Shown here piece after piece: positions 8,148 through 16,684 of a stretch of 41,208 bases of DNA. How positions within the stretch are numbered: position 1 is the first letter of the stretch; every line of letters starts with the position of its first letter. A program made the translations under genes and the position numbers. Source of the stretch: Ignavibacteria bacterium (lineage in GTDB: Bacteria; Bacteroidota; Ignavibacteria; Ch128b); contig JAOAHM010000042.1 in NCBI GenBank assembly GCA_026415235.1, positions 1 through 41,208 of the forward strand, in the 5' to 3' direction. The notes under the pieces are model-generated. The model did no database searches, had not been told where the DNA came from, and worked only from the letters and a program-made list of their open reading frames with translations.

Positions 8148-8383
8148 TGTTGATTTTCTCCATCGTCCTTTTTCTTAAATAAATGGTCAAAATCACTTTT
8201 GCTTTTTTTCTTAATATACTTGGAGTAAAGTTCTTGAAGTTTTTGAAAAGATAATCTATCTAAGTCTTCGTCATCTTTAGTTCTTTTTTCAAACATCTCG
8301 AAATTGTAGAGATCATCTCGAGACATTTTATTTTTATAATATTTCAATTCCTGAATCATTTTTTTCTGTTCAATTATTTGCAT
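8144..8383 (-). CDS. Small charged helical protein, unknown function
   Basis: 79 residues, very rich in Lys, Asp, Glu and Gln, no signal peptide or membrane segment; probably mostly helical (IEQKKMIQELKYYKNKMSRD and a Lys-rich C-terminal half). It shares an ATGA junction with the metal ATPase gene, so the two are almost certainly co-translated. I do not recognise a family. A cytosolic metal buffer is unlikely because it has no Cys and only one His. A regulator or assembly partner of the ATPase is possible but purely contextual. Confidence 0.65.
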   Translation of the reverse strand: MQIIEQKKMIQELKYYKNKMSRDDLYNFEMFEKRTKDDEDLDRLSFQKLQELYSKYIKKKSKSDFDHLFKKKDDGENQQ

Positions 8384-8396
8384 AAAAATTAAACCT

Positions 8397-8404
8397 TAAT
8401 TTTG
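8397..8404 (+). promoter_or_regulatory. -7 box upstream of the MFS operon
   Basis: TAATTTTG matches TAnnTTTG and lies 18 bases before the MFS start codon in a 39-base divergent gap. The nearest TTTG (8377-8380) is 16 bases upstream, shorter than the preferred 19-21, so the -33 half is doubtful. Confidence 0.4.
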
Positions 8405-8422
8405 TAGTAAATTTAAGAAAGA

Positions 8423-9604
8423 ATGAGTAAAGAATTAATGAATGATTTGAACACTAAAAAAGAGAAGAAAGTAGTTCGTCTATTTTCGATTGCATCATTT
8501 TTAAATGATTTGGGTTCAGATATAATCTATCCTATCTGGCCTGCTTTTTTAACACAGTATCTGAAGGCAAACATGACAGTAGTTGGTCTGATTGATGGGT
8601 TAGGTGATGCGATTGTTTCAATTTCACAAGCCTTTGCAGGATTTTTATCCGATAAAATTCAAAAGCGAAAAGTTTTTATATGGCTTGGATATTTGTTTGG
8701 AGCAATTTCAAGAATTGGTTATGCTTTATCAACCACTTATCATCCAGTAATTTTCTTTCGAGTTCTTGATAGAGCTGGAAAAATTCGAAGTGCACCAAGA
8801 GATGCAACAATTGCAGATGTTTCAAGTGACTTTACAAGAGGAAAGAATTTTGGACTCCTTAGAACTATGGATAATTTAGGTGCAGTTGTTGGAATTCTTT
8901 TGTGTATTGTATTATTTCCAATGATTGGTTATAAAAATCTTTTTTTGTTAGCAGCAATACCTTCGTTTATTGGTGCGGGTTTGATAATTGTTTTTTTGAA
9001 AGAAGAAAGAGTTCAAACAAAAGTTTTCAAGGGATTTTCTTTAAAGTTTTTTGATAAAAATTTGAAGTTGCTTTTTCTTATCAGTTCAATTTTTGCACTT
9101 GGTAATTTTAGTTATTCTTTTCTTTTGGTTTTTGCTAATAAGAATGGATTTCCAATTTATTCATTACCAATTCTTTATTTGATTTTTACTTTCATTGCTT
9201 CCATTTTTTCTTTCTACTTTGGAAAGATGTCTGATAAGGTTGGAAGAAAAAAAGTTTTGTTAGTCTCTTTTGTGTTTTGGATTTTTTCTTTAATTGTATT
9301 AATGCTATTTCCATTGAACATAGGATTTTTTATAGGATTCATTTTTTATGGTTTGCACAAAGCAGCTTTTGAACCAGTGCATAAAACTTTTATTGCTGAG
9401 TTATCGCCAATTGAAATGCGAGCAAGTATACTTGGTGGGTTTCAGATGATAATGGGTTTGTTTGCTTTTCCTGCTTCTTTTGTGGCGGGAATTCTGTGGG
9501 ATAGTTTTCATATCTTTGCACCGTTTTATCTTTCAATTGCTTTAACTTTAGTTTCAATTCTTCTTCTATTTGGAATTAGTGAAAAAAGTAAGGGAGTTAA
9601 ATGA
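8423..9604 (+). CDS. Major facilitator superfamily transporter
   Basis: 393 residues, about 12 transmembrane helices. The MFS motif A loop is present in both halves: GFLSDKIQKRK (about 73-83) and GKMSDKVGRKK. The segment DRAGKIRSAPRDA (116-128) resembles the DR.GKG.R..PRDA signature of a widespread bacterial MFS subgroup of unknown substrate, with one Gly missing. It lies in the inner membrane. It overlaps the next gene by 4 bases (ATGA) and heads an operon of lipid/glycan-type genes, so export of a small amphiphilic or envelope-related compound is conceivable, but the substrate cannot be read from sequence. Confidence 0.9.
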   Translation: MSKELMNDLNTKKEKKVVRLFSIASFLNDLGSDIIYPIWPAFLTQYLKANMTVVGLIDGLGDAIVSISQAFAGFLSDKIQKRKVFIWLGYLFGAISRIGYALSTTYHPVIFFRVLDRAGKIRSAPRDATIADVSSDFTRGKNFGLLRTMDNLGAVVGILLCIVLFPMIGYKNLFLLAAIPSFIGAGLIIVFLKEERVQTKVFKGFSLKFFDKNLKLLFLISSIFALGNFSYSFLLVFANKNGFPIYSLPILYLIFTFIASIFSFYFGKMSDKVGRKKVLLVSFVFWIFSLIVLMLFPLNIGFFIGFIFYGLHKAAFEPVHKTFIAELSPIEMRASILGGFQMIMGLFAFPASFVAGILWDSFHIFAPFYLSIALTLVSILLLFGISEKSKGVK

Positions 9605-10107
9605 GAGAATTATCATCACTTGATCAGAAAATATTAAATCTTCCAATCGAAAAAATTTTTCCAGTTGTGTCAGATTTCAAAACTTACAATGAATGGTTTC
9701 CAAAAAATCCTGAATTAAAAATCTTAAAAACAACTTCAGATTATGTTGGGTCTATAGTTGAAGTTAAAATTGGATTGGTTAGTTTCAGGATTGAATTGAT
9801 GAGGATTAATCCTAATAAAGAAATTATCGTTCAATACAGTGGAGCTTATGAAGGTAGAGGGATCTGGTATTTTTTCGAAACAATTAACGGAACTAAATTG
9901 ATGTATGAAATTGAACTTGAAATAAAAAATCCACTTGTTCGTTTTCTCTCTTTGTTTGTGAATTTAAATTCGATTCATTCGAAGATGATGACTAAAATAT
10001 TTCAAGGACTTGAAGAGTATCTCTATAAAATTTATGATATAAAACCAAATGGTCTCAATAATATTAACGACACACAATCAAAAATCTTTCCTATCTCGAG
10101 CAATTGA
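9601..10107 (+). CDS. SRPBCC-fold protein (polyketide cyclase/START-like)
   Basis: 168 residues, soluble. The pattern is that of the SRPBCC hydrophobic-pocket fold: an N-terminal strand followed by LPIEKIFPVVSDFKTYNEWF, the 'P...VF..V.D...Y..WF' signature; a series of beta strands (IVEVKIGL, EIIVQYSG, TKLMYEIELE); and a long C-terminal helix. Ligand and reaction are unknown; such proteins bind lipids, quinones or other hydrophobic molecules. The fold should be complete near EEYLYKIYD. The last 20 or so residues are encoded by DNA that is also the start of the next gene in another frame, a 59-base overlap, so this tail is probably not part of the conserved domain. Confidence 0.8.
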   Translation: MRELSSLDQKILNLPIEKIFPVVSDFKTYNEWFPKNPELKILKTTSDYVGSIVEVKIGLVSFRIELMRINPNKEIIVQYSGAYEGRGIWYFFETINGTKLMYEIELEIKNPLVRFLSLFVNLNSIHSKMMTKIFQGLEEYLYKIYDIKPNGLNNINDTQSKIFPISSN

Positions 10108-10633
10108 TTCGGTTTTGAATCAAACGACTATGAGATGGGAGTTACTAATAATTGATGATGGCAGTGAAGATGATACTGAAGCGTTTATAAAGAAGTATTT
10201 TCTACTAAACAAAAAAATTCGTTATTTCAAAAGAGCTTTCAATGGAGTGGTTTCAGCGAAAAATTTTGGAATTAAGAACGCTACTGGTAAGTACATTACA
10301 TTTCTCAATCCTGAAGATGAACTTAAACCTGACCATATACAATTAAGGTTGGATTATTTAGAAGAACATTCTGAAATAGATTTACTTACAGGTACAATTG
10401 ATTTTGAAATTTTGAAATTAGAAAATCCTGATTATTACAATAAAGTGATTCACTCTGAAAAGAAAGAAGATTTAGTTAGTAACTCTGTTCTATTTGGGAG
10501 AAGAAAAGTTTTCGAGCTTTTGAATGGATTTAATGATATTGAATATTATGAAACAGATTTTATTGTTCGAGCACTTGACCATTTTGTTATTCAAAAATTT
10601 GAAGCACCAACTTACATAGTTCATTTAAGTTAA
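10049..10633 (+). CDS. Family 2 glycosyltransferase (GT-A), short form
   Basis: 194 residues, shorter than the usual 230-330 for GT2. N-terminal MVSIILTTHNQ is the first strand of the GT-A fold, so this start must be right even though it overlaps the preceding gene by 59 bases. Nucleotide-binding IIDDGSEDDT has D36/D37. The usual metal-binding 'LD.DD' is FLNPEDEL here (N87, E89, D90), so the first Asp is Asn; activity may be altered. A SVLFGRRKVFELLNGFNDI segment matches the GT2 acceptor-side loop. No membrane anchor is seen. It probably transfers a sugar to a lipid or envelope glycan, given the neighbouring CDP-alcohol transferase and DUF2723 genes. No convincing ribosome site is visible, so coupling to the upstream gene is likely. 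Confidence 0.85.
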   Translation: MVSIILTTHNQKSFLSRAIDSVLNQTTMRWELLIIDDGSEDDTEAFIKKYFLLNKKIRYFKRAFNGVVSAKNFGIKNATGKYITFLNPEDELKPDHIQLRLDYLEEHSEIDLLTGTIDFEILKLENPDYYNKVIHSEKKEDLVSNSVLFGRRKVFELLNGFNDIEYYETDFIVRALDHFVIQKFEAPTYIVHLS

Positions 10634-10635
10634 GT

Positions 10636-11427
10636 ATGGATAAATTACCTGAGCGAGAAAAATTTTTTGATTTTTCTGATTACTCAAGACCACTTTCAAG
10701 ATTTTTAGTTAGATTAATTAAAGATACTAACATCTCGCCACTAACATTCACGACAATTTCTTTGATTTGTGGTTTAGTTGCTTCGGTTTTAGTTTATTAT
10801 GATTATTCAAATTTTTTAACAGCACTTTTAATTATTGGTAAAAGTTTTTTTGATGCTGTGGATGGTGAACTTGCACGAGCAAAAAATCGTCCTTCTTATG
10901 TTGGAAGATTTTATGATTCAGTTGCCGATTTCGTTGTGAATGTGTCTTTGTTTACTGCTTTGTTTTTAAGATTTAATGAATCGCTTTTTAATCTATTTAT
11001 GGTCATAATCTTATTTCACCTTCAAGGAAGCATCTACAACTACTACTATGTTTTGAAACGACACAAAGCTGGTGGCGACACAACAAGCAAAATCAACGAA
11101 CGAGAAATTAAGTCCTTATATCCTTATGATAATCCACTGCTCTTCAAAATATTTCACAGGTTATATCTTATAATTTACTATTGGCAGGACGCTTTAATTT
11201 ACAGAGTTGATAAATCAGCTGAGGAATTAAAAAACATTCCAAATTCATTTATGACACTGGTTTCACTACTTGGACTTGGTACGCAATTAATGATTATTGC
11301 AGTATTTATTTTATTTGATTTAGAAAAGTATCTCATAAATTTCTTCATTTATCCTTACACATTTTTTGCAATCTTAGTGATTTTATTACGAAAGCTTTTA
11401 TGGTCTAATAAAAAATTAGTCAATTGA
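10636..11427 (+). CDS. CDP-alcohol phosphatidyltransferase
   Basis: 263 residues with several membrane helices. The complete family motif D-x2-DG-x2-AR-x8-G-x3-D-x3-D is present: D73, D76-G77, A80-R81, G90, D94, D98. These residues bind Mg2+ and the CDP group. The enzyme joins a CDP-linked lipid (or CDP-alcohol) to an alcohol acceptor in phospholipid or inositol-lipid synthesis; which one cannot be told. The N-terminal 60 residues before the motif include a soluble stretch (EREKFFDFSDYSRPLSRF) seen in homologues that act on unusual head groups. It starts 2 bases after the glycosyltransferase stop, in the same operon. Confidence 0.93.
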   Translation: MDKLPEREKFFDFSDYSRPLSRFLVRLIKDTNISPLTFTTISLICGLVASVLVYYDYSNFLTALLIIGKSFFDAVDGELARAKNRPSYVGRFYDSVADFVVNVSLFTALFLRFNESLFNLFMVIILFHLQGSIYNYYYVLKRHKAGGDTTSKINEREIKSLYPYDNPLLFKIFHRLYLIIYYWQDALIYRVDKSAEELKNIPNSFMTLVSLLGLGTQLMIIAVFILFDLEKYLINFFIYPYTFFAILVILLRKLLWSNKKLVN

Positions 11428-11535
11428 TAACTTACTGAAATTCAATGCTTAGACTTATCAAATTATTTTGAGTTGAGTAATAGTTCTTGATTTGCCATTT
11501 GAGCTAAAAACTTTTCACTTTTATTAAATTGCTTT

Positions 11536-13395
11536 ATGATTAGAATTAAAAATCTTACTCGTTTCTTTTACAACTACTACGCTGTAATTTCGGCAGTATT
11601 TGTATTGATATTTTACATTTTAACATTAGCACCTGGAGTTATTGCATCCGATTCAGGTGAGCTTGCAGCAGTTCAATATACTCTTGGTATAGCTCATCCC
11701 ACTGGTTATCCACTTTTTACAATTCTTGGTTATATTTTTTCGCACATACCTATTCCAATTCGCCCAATTACGAAATTGAATTTGCTCACAGCAATTTGGT
11801 CTGCTTTAACAGTTTATGTTTTGATTATTACTATTAAGAGAATTTTGGATAATTATAAAACTTGGTTATCGAAAGATGAACAAATTTCAAAAAATTTTTA
11901 TGACCGTTTCGAACTTTCTGAAGAACTTAAAGTAATCGCATCTGTATTTGGAGGATTAGTTCTCGGCTTTAGTAAAACTTTTTGGTTTAGTAGCTTATCT
12001 GTTGAGGTATATTCTCTTCATATTTTTTTGTTTTCATTGACATTTTATTTCTTAACAAAAGCATTTGAGAATAGAGAATTAATTCAACAGAATAAATTCT
12101 TAAAAGACCCATACTTTTTATCATTCATATTTTTAGCACTTGGTTTTACAAATCATCTTTCAACGATTTTTATAATTCCAGCTTTTCTGTTTCTATATTT
12201 TTATGATTTTAATTTTTCTCGTGAAAGAATAAAAAGATTTTTGATTTATTCTGGAATTGCATTTGTGATTTTGACTTTGGTTTATCTTTACATTCCAATT
12301 AGAGCAATGATGCAACCATATTTGAATTGGGGAAATCCAGTTACATTTAGAGATTTTATAAATCATATTTCAGGTAAGTTGTATCATCAATTTTTATTTC
12401 CTTCAATCAGTGAATATTTTTCTAACATAGGTCGCTTCCTTAATTCTCTCTCAATTAGTTTTGATAAATCTGAATTTCAAGGTTCTGATTTTTCAATTGT
12501 CATTGTAATTTCATTTCTTGGAATGATTATTTCGGCATTTTTCTTTAAACGCCTTTTTATCACATTAATGCTCATACTTTGTACGACAATGTTGATTTCA
12601 GCCGTTTATAATATACCAGATATTGATGCTTATTATTTAGCTGGACATTTTGCTGTTGCTTTCTTTTCTGCTTTGGGTTTCTTTTACTTAGCATCAATCA
12701 AATTGTCAAAAAGAAATAGAGTGATTGCACTTACATTAATTTTTGTTATTTCAATTTTCTTAGAAATAAATCAGAATTATAGTCGTGTAGATTTGAGTGA
12801 AAATACTTTGATGGATGATTACACTTTAAGTCTTCTTAATTCTGTTGAGAAAAATTCGATTGTGCTGAGTTCACGTTCATCTTTTTATTTTCCAAGTTTA
12901 TATTTTCAATTGGTGGAAAAGAAACGCACTGATGTTGTTGTTGCGGAACATAAACTTTTACAACAGAAATGGTATTATACTCAATTAAATCGGATTCATC
13001 CTGGCATCATTATCTTGAAAGATACGGTTGCTCAATTAAATATGGAGAATAGAGCAGTGTATTTTTCTCCAGAAATGCTTGAGTTGACTTTGAAGGGTGA
13101 AGTAAAATTGTTTGAAGAGTTCGAGTTAGTACCAGTTCAATTTTTATTTAAGTTAGTTAAAAAAGGAACTTATGTTGAAGCAAAAGTACCTGAAGTTAAC
13201 TTTAAGTTTGTAAATCCTCATTTGTTTGAAACAAGGGATATAAAAAACATTATCACAAATATGCTTTTAAACCGTGCAGTGTACGAATTGATTAATGGCA
13301 AAACAGAAGAGACAAAAAAATATCTTAAAGAGTTAAAGAAAAATTTCCCCGACTACGAACTACCAAAGGATTTGCAAAAACTACTAAACGAGTAA
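11536..13395 (+). CDS. DUF2723 (TMEM260-like) multi-pass membrane protein
   Basis: 619 residues. About a dozen hydrophobic helices in the first 420 residues are followed by a soluble C-terminal region. The DUF2723 signature is clear: PGVIASDSGELAAVQY with D39/E42, followed by GIAHPTGYPL (51-60) and later TFWFSSLSVEVYSLH. The family has the GT-C glycosyltransferase fold; its human relative TMEM260 has been reported to be a protein O-mannosyltransferase, so a polyprenyl-phosphate-sugar dependent transferase in the inner membrane is likely. Bacteroidota copies are often longer (about 1000 residues). It is preceded by 108 bases without a clear promoter and ends 7 bases from a convergent gene, leaving no room for a terminator. 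Confidence 0.88.
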   Translation: MIRIKNLTRFFYNYYAVISAVFVLIFYILTLAPGVIASDSGELAAVQYTLGIAHPTGYPLFTILGYIFSHIPIPIRPITKLNLLTAIWSALTVYVLIITIKRILDNYKTWLSKDEQISKNFYDRFELSEELKVIASVFGGLVLGFSKTFWFSSLSVEVYSLHIFLFSLTFYFLTKAFENRELIQQNKFLKDPYFLSFIFLALGFTNHLSTIFIIPAFLFLYFYDFNFSRERIKRFLIYSGIAFVILTLVYLYIPIRAMMQPYLNWGNPVTFRDFINHISGKLYHQFLFPSISEYFSNIGRFLNSLSISFDKSEFQGSDFSIVIVISFLGMIISAFFFKRLFITLMLILCTTMLISAVYNIPDIDAYYLAGHFAVAFFSALGFFYLASIKLSKRNRVIALTLIFVISIFLEINQNYSRVDLSENTLMDDYTLSLLNSVEKNSIVLSSRSSFYFPSLYFQLVEKKRTDVVVAEHKLLQQKWYYTQLNRIHPGIIILKDTVAQLNMENRAVYFSPEMLELTLKGEVKLFEEFELVPVQFLFKLVKKGTYVEAKVPEVNFKFVNPHLFETRDIKNIITNMLLNRAVYELINGKTEETKKYLKELKKNFPDYELPKDLQKLLNE

Positions 13396-13402
13396 TGTTG
13401 AC

Positions 13403-14269
13403 TTAAGAAGAGTTTTTATTGCATGGTTCGATGTGGACAAAAACATCCGCTACTTCTGGAAGTTGGTTAACTAAGTCTTTAACTTCTTGAGCAATCTTAT
13501 AGGCATCTTTCATTGTATGATTTTCATCAACTTTGATTTTAACTTCCACATGATATTTATTTCCAAATTGATGTGACCTTAATCCACTTAGTCCAATTAC
13601 ACCATTAACATTTTTTGCCCGATTTGAGATTTCATTAATTAACTCATCACTTGCTGCTTTACCCATTAAGTAATCTATGTTTTCTTTTGCTACATGATAG
13701 CCAGCTCTGAAAATGAAAAAGGCAATTAATATTCCCGCTATTCCGTCAAAATATTTCAAATCGAATGTGGAGATTATAATTGCAATCAAAGCAATAGATG
13801 AAGATAAAACATCATTTAAGCTATCAATCGAAAGCGCTCGAACCGCTGGGCTATCGTATTTTTTACTTACAATTCTGAAATAATAAGCCATGAAAGATTT
13901 TAAAACTATTGTAACGCAAAGAACAATAACTGGAAAAACTAAGATGTCCTGAATGGTCGGTTCAATTATTCTTGTAATGGATTCTCGAATAACTGTAATA
14001 CCAGCTACACCAGCAAAAATTGCAAGCATCATTGCAGCAATAGGTTGAGCTGCATGATGCCCATATTGGTGGTCTTCATCTGCACCTTTGTAAGAGACCT
14101 TAACAGAAAAGTGAACTGCAATATTTGTCAAAATATCGGAGAGCGAATTTATTGCATCTGAAATAACGGCAATACTATTTGATAAAATTCCTGCTGCTAA
14201 CTTAAGCGCAAAGAGAAATATGTTCGAGGCAAGTGAAAATTTAGAAGCTCTTACAACTTTTTGTTGCAT
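13403..14269 (-). CDS. Cation diffusion facilitator, manganese-type signature
   Basis: 288 residues, about six membrane helices and a cytosolic C-terminal metal-binding/dimer domain (about 205-285). The transport site reads N41-S-L-S-D45 in helix 2 and D149-S-L-N-D153 in helix 5. This NxxxD/DxxxD ('ND-DD') combination is the one described for Mn2+ exporters such as MntE, whereas zinc carriers have His at the helix-5 position. The cytosolic loop carries DEDHQYGHH. It exchanges the metal for protons across the inner membrane. The gene stands alone on the minus strand downstream of pepT, separated from it by a 128-bp inverted-repeat element. Family certain, metal inferred from the residues. Confidence 0.92.
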   Translation of the reverse strand: MQQKVVRASKFSLASNIFLFALKLAAGILSNSIAVISDAINSLSDILTNIAVHFSVKVSYKGADEDHQYGHHAAQPIAAMMLAIFAGVAGITVIRESITRIIEPTIQDILVFPVIVLCVTIVLKSFMAYYFRIVSKKYDSPAVRALSIDSLNDVLSSSIALIAIIISTFDLKYFDGIAGILIAFFIFRAGYHVAKENIDYLMGKAASDELINEISNRAKNVNGVIGLSGLRSHQFGNKYHVEVKIKVDENHTMKDAYKIAQEVKDLVNQLPEVADVFVHIEPCNKNSS

Positions 14270-14304
14270 ATAAAAAAATAATTCTTTTATCCATTTCTTA
14301 AAAA

Positions 14305-14432
14305 TGAAGGTTGTCTAAAAAGTTATAAATCCATTCAATGTTTTTTCAAAACCTATTATTTTCAACTTTCAATAAATTTTCATTTCGAAAGTTAGGTGAA
14401 ATTCTTATAAATCACTTTTCAGACAACCTTCA
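14305..14432. repeat. 128-bp element with 19-bp terminal inverted repeats
   Basis: Ends TGAAGGTTGTCTAAAAAGT (14305-14323) and its complement (14414-14432) match at 18 of 19 positions. Inside is a second dyad, AACTTTC/GAAAGTT (14364-14370, 14387-14393), bracketed by ACCT/AGGT. The whole interval can fold into one long interrupted hairpin. The GGTTGTCT end resembles termini of some insertion sequences. No open frame and no clear target-site duplication are seen, so it is either a MITE-like element or a structured 3' region of pepT. A similar-ended element lies at 37741-37864. Confidence 0.6.
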
Positions 14433-14443
14433 AAGGAAAAGTT

Positions 14444-15691
14444 TTAGCTTTTTTCTTCCCAGATTTGACAAAGATTAACAATTACATCAACAGCTTTTTG
14501 CATATCCTGAACTGATATCCATTCAAGTCGTGAGTGAAATGCATGTTCACCAGCAAAAATATTTGGACAAGGCAGTCCCATGTAAGAAAGTCGTGAGCCG
14601 TCTGTTCCACCACGAATGATATTTAATTTAGGCTTTATGCCAGCTCTTTCAACTGCTTCGAGAGCGTATTGAACGACTTGTGGATGTTGATCAAGAACAT
14701 ATCTCATGTTTCGATATGATTCTTGGACTTCAAACTTAAAACTTGCCTTAGGATATTTTGATATAATTTTTTCAGCTAAATCTTTTAAGTAGTTCTCTTT
14801 CTCTTTTAATCCAGCTTCTTCAAAATCTCGAATTAAAATTTTTATTGTAATTACATCAACTCCACCAGTGATTATGTAAGGGTGAATATAACCTTCCCGA
14901 CCTTCGGTTGTTTCAGGTGAGAGTTTATCCTTAGGAAGGTTTTCGATAAAATAAGCAGCAATTTTAATTGCATTCACTAATTTATTTTTAGCATAACCTG
15001 GATGACAATTGAAACCTTGAATTGTCAAAATGACTGTATCGGCGCAAAATGTTTCGTTTTCAATTTCACCTAATGATTCGCCATCAACTGTGTAAGCGTA
15101 TTTTGCACCAAATCGATCGAGACGAATTTTCTCTGTTCCTCTTCCGACTTCTTCATCAGGAGTGAAGCACACTTTAATTGGTCCGTGTTTGATTTCAGGA
15201 TGTTGAATAAGATATCTCATGGCATCAACAATTTCAGCAAGACCAGCTTTGTTATCAGCGCCAAGTAAAGTTGTTCCATCGGCAGTAATAATATCGTTAC
15301 CAATTTGCTCTTTCAAATCAGGATGTTCTTCTGGATCAATTACTTGAGTTGGGTCAGCAGGAAGAACAATTTTTCCACCATCATAATTTTTGTGAATGAT
15401 TGGATTTACATTTGCACCACTAACTTCAGGTGAAGTATCCATATGAGCTAAGAAACCAATTGGAGGAACATCCTTATCTGAATTTGATGGAAGTTCAGCG
15501 TAAACATAACCAAACTCATCAAGTTCAACATTTTGCATACCAATTTCTTTAAGTTCTTCTGCAAGTACCTGTCCCAAAATTTTTTGTTTCTCCGTTGAAG
15601 GAAAAGTTGAAGAGTCTTCTGATGATTGTGTATCGTATTTGACATAACGAAGAAATCGTTCAACTACTGTGTAATCTTTTTGTGTAGACAT
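14444..15691 (-). CDS. pepT: Peptidase T (tripeptide aminopeptidase, M20B)
   Basis: 415 residues, normal for PepT (about 408-410). It removes the N-terminal residue from tripeptides in the cytoplasm using two zinc ions. Visible ligands and catalytic residues: H83/D85 in LAHMDTSPEV, D146 in LLGADNKAG, E180 (general base)/E181 in TPDEEVGRG, D203 in YTVDGESLGE, and H386 in GEHAFHSRLEW near the end. VIRGGTDGSRLSYMGLPCPN is the conserved dimer/substrate segment. A good AGAGGT ribosome site precedes the ATG. It is divergent from a beta-barrel gene and stands alone. Confidence 0.97.
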   Translation of the reverse strand: MSTQKDYTVVERFLRYVKYDTQSSEDSSTFPSTEKQKILGQVLAEELKEIGMQNVELDEFGYVYAELPSNSDKDVPPIGFLAHMDTSPEVSGANVNPIIHKNYDGGKIVLPADPTQVIDPEEHPDLKEQIGNDIITADGTTLLGADNKAGLAEIVDAMRYLIQHPEIKHGPIKVCFTPDEEVGRGTEKIRLDRFGAKYAYTVDGESLGEIENETFCADTVILTIQGFNCHPGYAKNKLVNAIKIAAYFIENLPKDKLSPETTEGREGYIHPYIITGGVDVITIKILIRDFEEAGLKEKENYLKDLAEKIISKYPKASFKFEVQESYRNMRYVLDQHPQVVQYALEAVERAGIKPKLNIIRGGTDGSRLSYMGLPCPNIFAGEHAFHSRLEWISVQDMQKAVDVIVNLCQIWEEKS

Positions 15692-15816
15692 GCTTCTACC
15701 TCTTTTTTAGTTAATGATTATTAGCAAATTATTAATTGGAAAAGTTATCTCAAATCTTAATGATAAATCAATTTCATTATTCACCAAGTTTTAGGTGTAT
15801 TCTCAATTACCTTTGT

Positions 15817-15824
15817 TATTTTTG
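15817..15824 (+). promoter_or_regulatory. -7 promoter box upstream of the beta-barrel gene
   Basis: TATTTTTG fits TAnnTTTG and lies 20 bases before the next start codon, which has a weak AAGGA site. A TTTG -33 element at the right distance is not evident. Confidence 0.45.
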
Positions 15825-15843
15825 AAAAAGGAATTTTTATTAA

Positions 15844-16674
15844 ATGAAAATCTCAATTTTCTTACTAATGTTATTTAATCAATATTTTTATTTTCAATCT
15901 TCTTTCCAGAAAATTTTGTTTGAATCGGTTAACTCTGAATTTAAGAAACAAGTTAATCCCGAAGAGAATGCGGATGAAAAATCTTTTTCAAATTCATCGA
16001 GAAATTTTGAGTTCAGTAGAAATCAAATTCCCGAAAATGAGTTAGCTATTGAAGAAAGTTATTTTTTGAGAAATAGATTTGCCAGGATAGATCCTTCAAA
16101 AACAAAATTGTTCCTTTCTCCAACTGCACAAACACTGAGTTCTGGTTCAGGTTATGTTTCAGTTTACGAAATTTTTTTCCCGTCATTTGCTTATGGAGTT
16201 ACTGATTATCTTATGATCGGAGTAAGTAGTTCCATTATTCCATCCTTCGAATTTAAAGACCAAATGAAATCAGTTTCACTAAAATTTAAAGTTTTAGATA
16301 AGGACGAATTAAAAGTTAGTGCTGGAATAAATTACTTTTCTTTTTTAGAAACTTCATTCACACCATTTTATGGTGTTGCAACTTATTACGGTTTTCCTGT
16401 GTCGGTTACTATGGGACTTGGAAGCGGATTGACTAAAGATAAATTCATTAATGCTGGTTTTGTTTTGCTTGGATTTCATTATCAACTTTCAAATAGAATT
16501 AGCTTAATTTCTGAGAATGTCTTTATCACTAAAGAAGTAAATCCTTCGATGATTTTTGGGATTAGATTTTTTGGTAATCATTTTGCTATTGATTTAGGCA
16601 TTTTTTCTCGAGCAATTTGGTCTCAATACAATCTCGATTTCTATCCTTGGATTGGTTTCACATATAATTTTTAG
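15844..16674 (+). CDS. Predicted outer-membrane beta-barrel protein, unknown role
   Basis: 276 residues. A hydrophobic N-terminus (MKISIFLLMLFNQYFYF) looks like an export signal, although no clean signal-peptidase site is seen. Residues 30-75 are polar and low complexity. From about 85 the sequence alternates polar/hydrophobic in short strands (YVSVYEIFFP, YLMIGVSSSI, SLKFKVL, FHYQLSNRISLISENVFI, FAIDLGIFSRAI) and ends in WIGFTYNF, a terminal Phe as expected for BAM-inserted barrels. About 10-12 strands would fit. I cannot assign a family. The NMO/FabK-like gene begins 10 bases after its stop, so the two are probably co-transcribed. Confidence 0.75.
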   Translation: MKISIFLLMLFNQYFYFQSSFQKILFESVNSEFKKQVNPEENADEKSFSNSSRNFEFSRNQIPENELAIEESYFLRNRFARIDPSKTKLFLSPTAQTLSSGSGYVSVYEIFFPSFAYGVTDYLMIGVSSSIIPSFEFKDQMKSVSLKFKVLDKDELKVSAGINYFSFLETSFTPFYGVATYYGFPVSVTMGLGSGLTKDKFINAGFVLLGFHYQLSNRISLISENVFITKEVNPSMIFGIRFFGNHFAIDLGIFSRAIWSQYNLDFYPWIGFTYNF

Positions 16675-16684
16675 TGAGGAGTTT

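Noticed and set aside
11428-11469. TTGATAA...TTATCAA dyad as terminator of the CDP-alcohol transferase gene
   Set aside because: Only 7 bp with a long loop and no T-run; more likely chance in AT-rich DNA.
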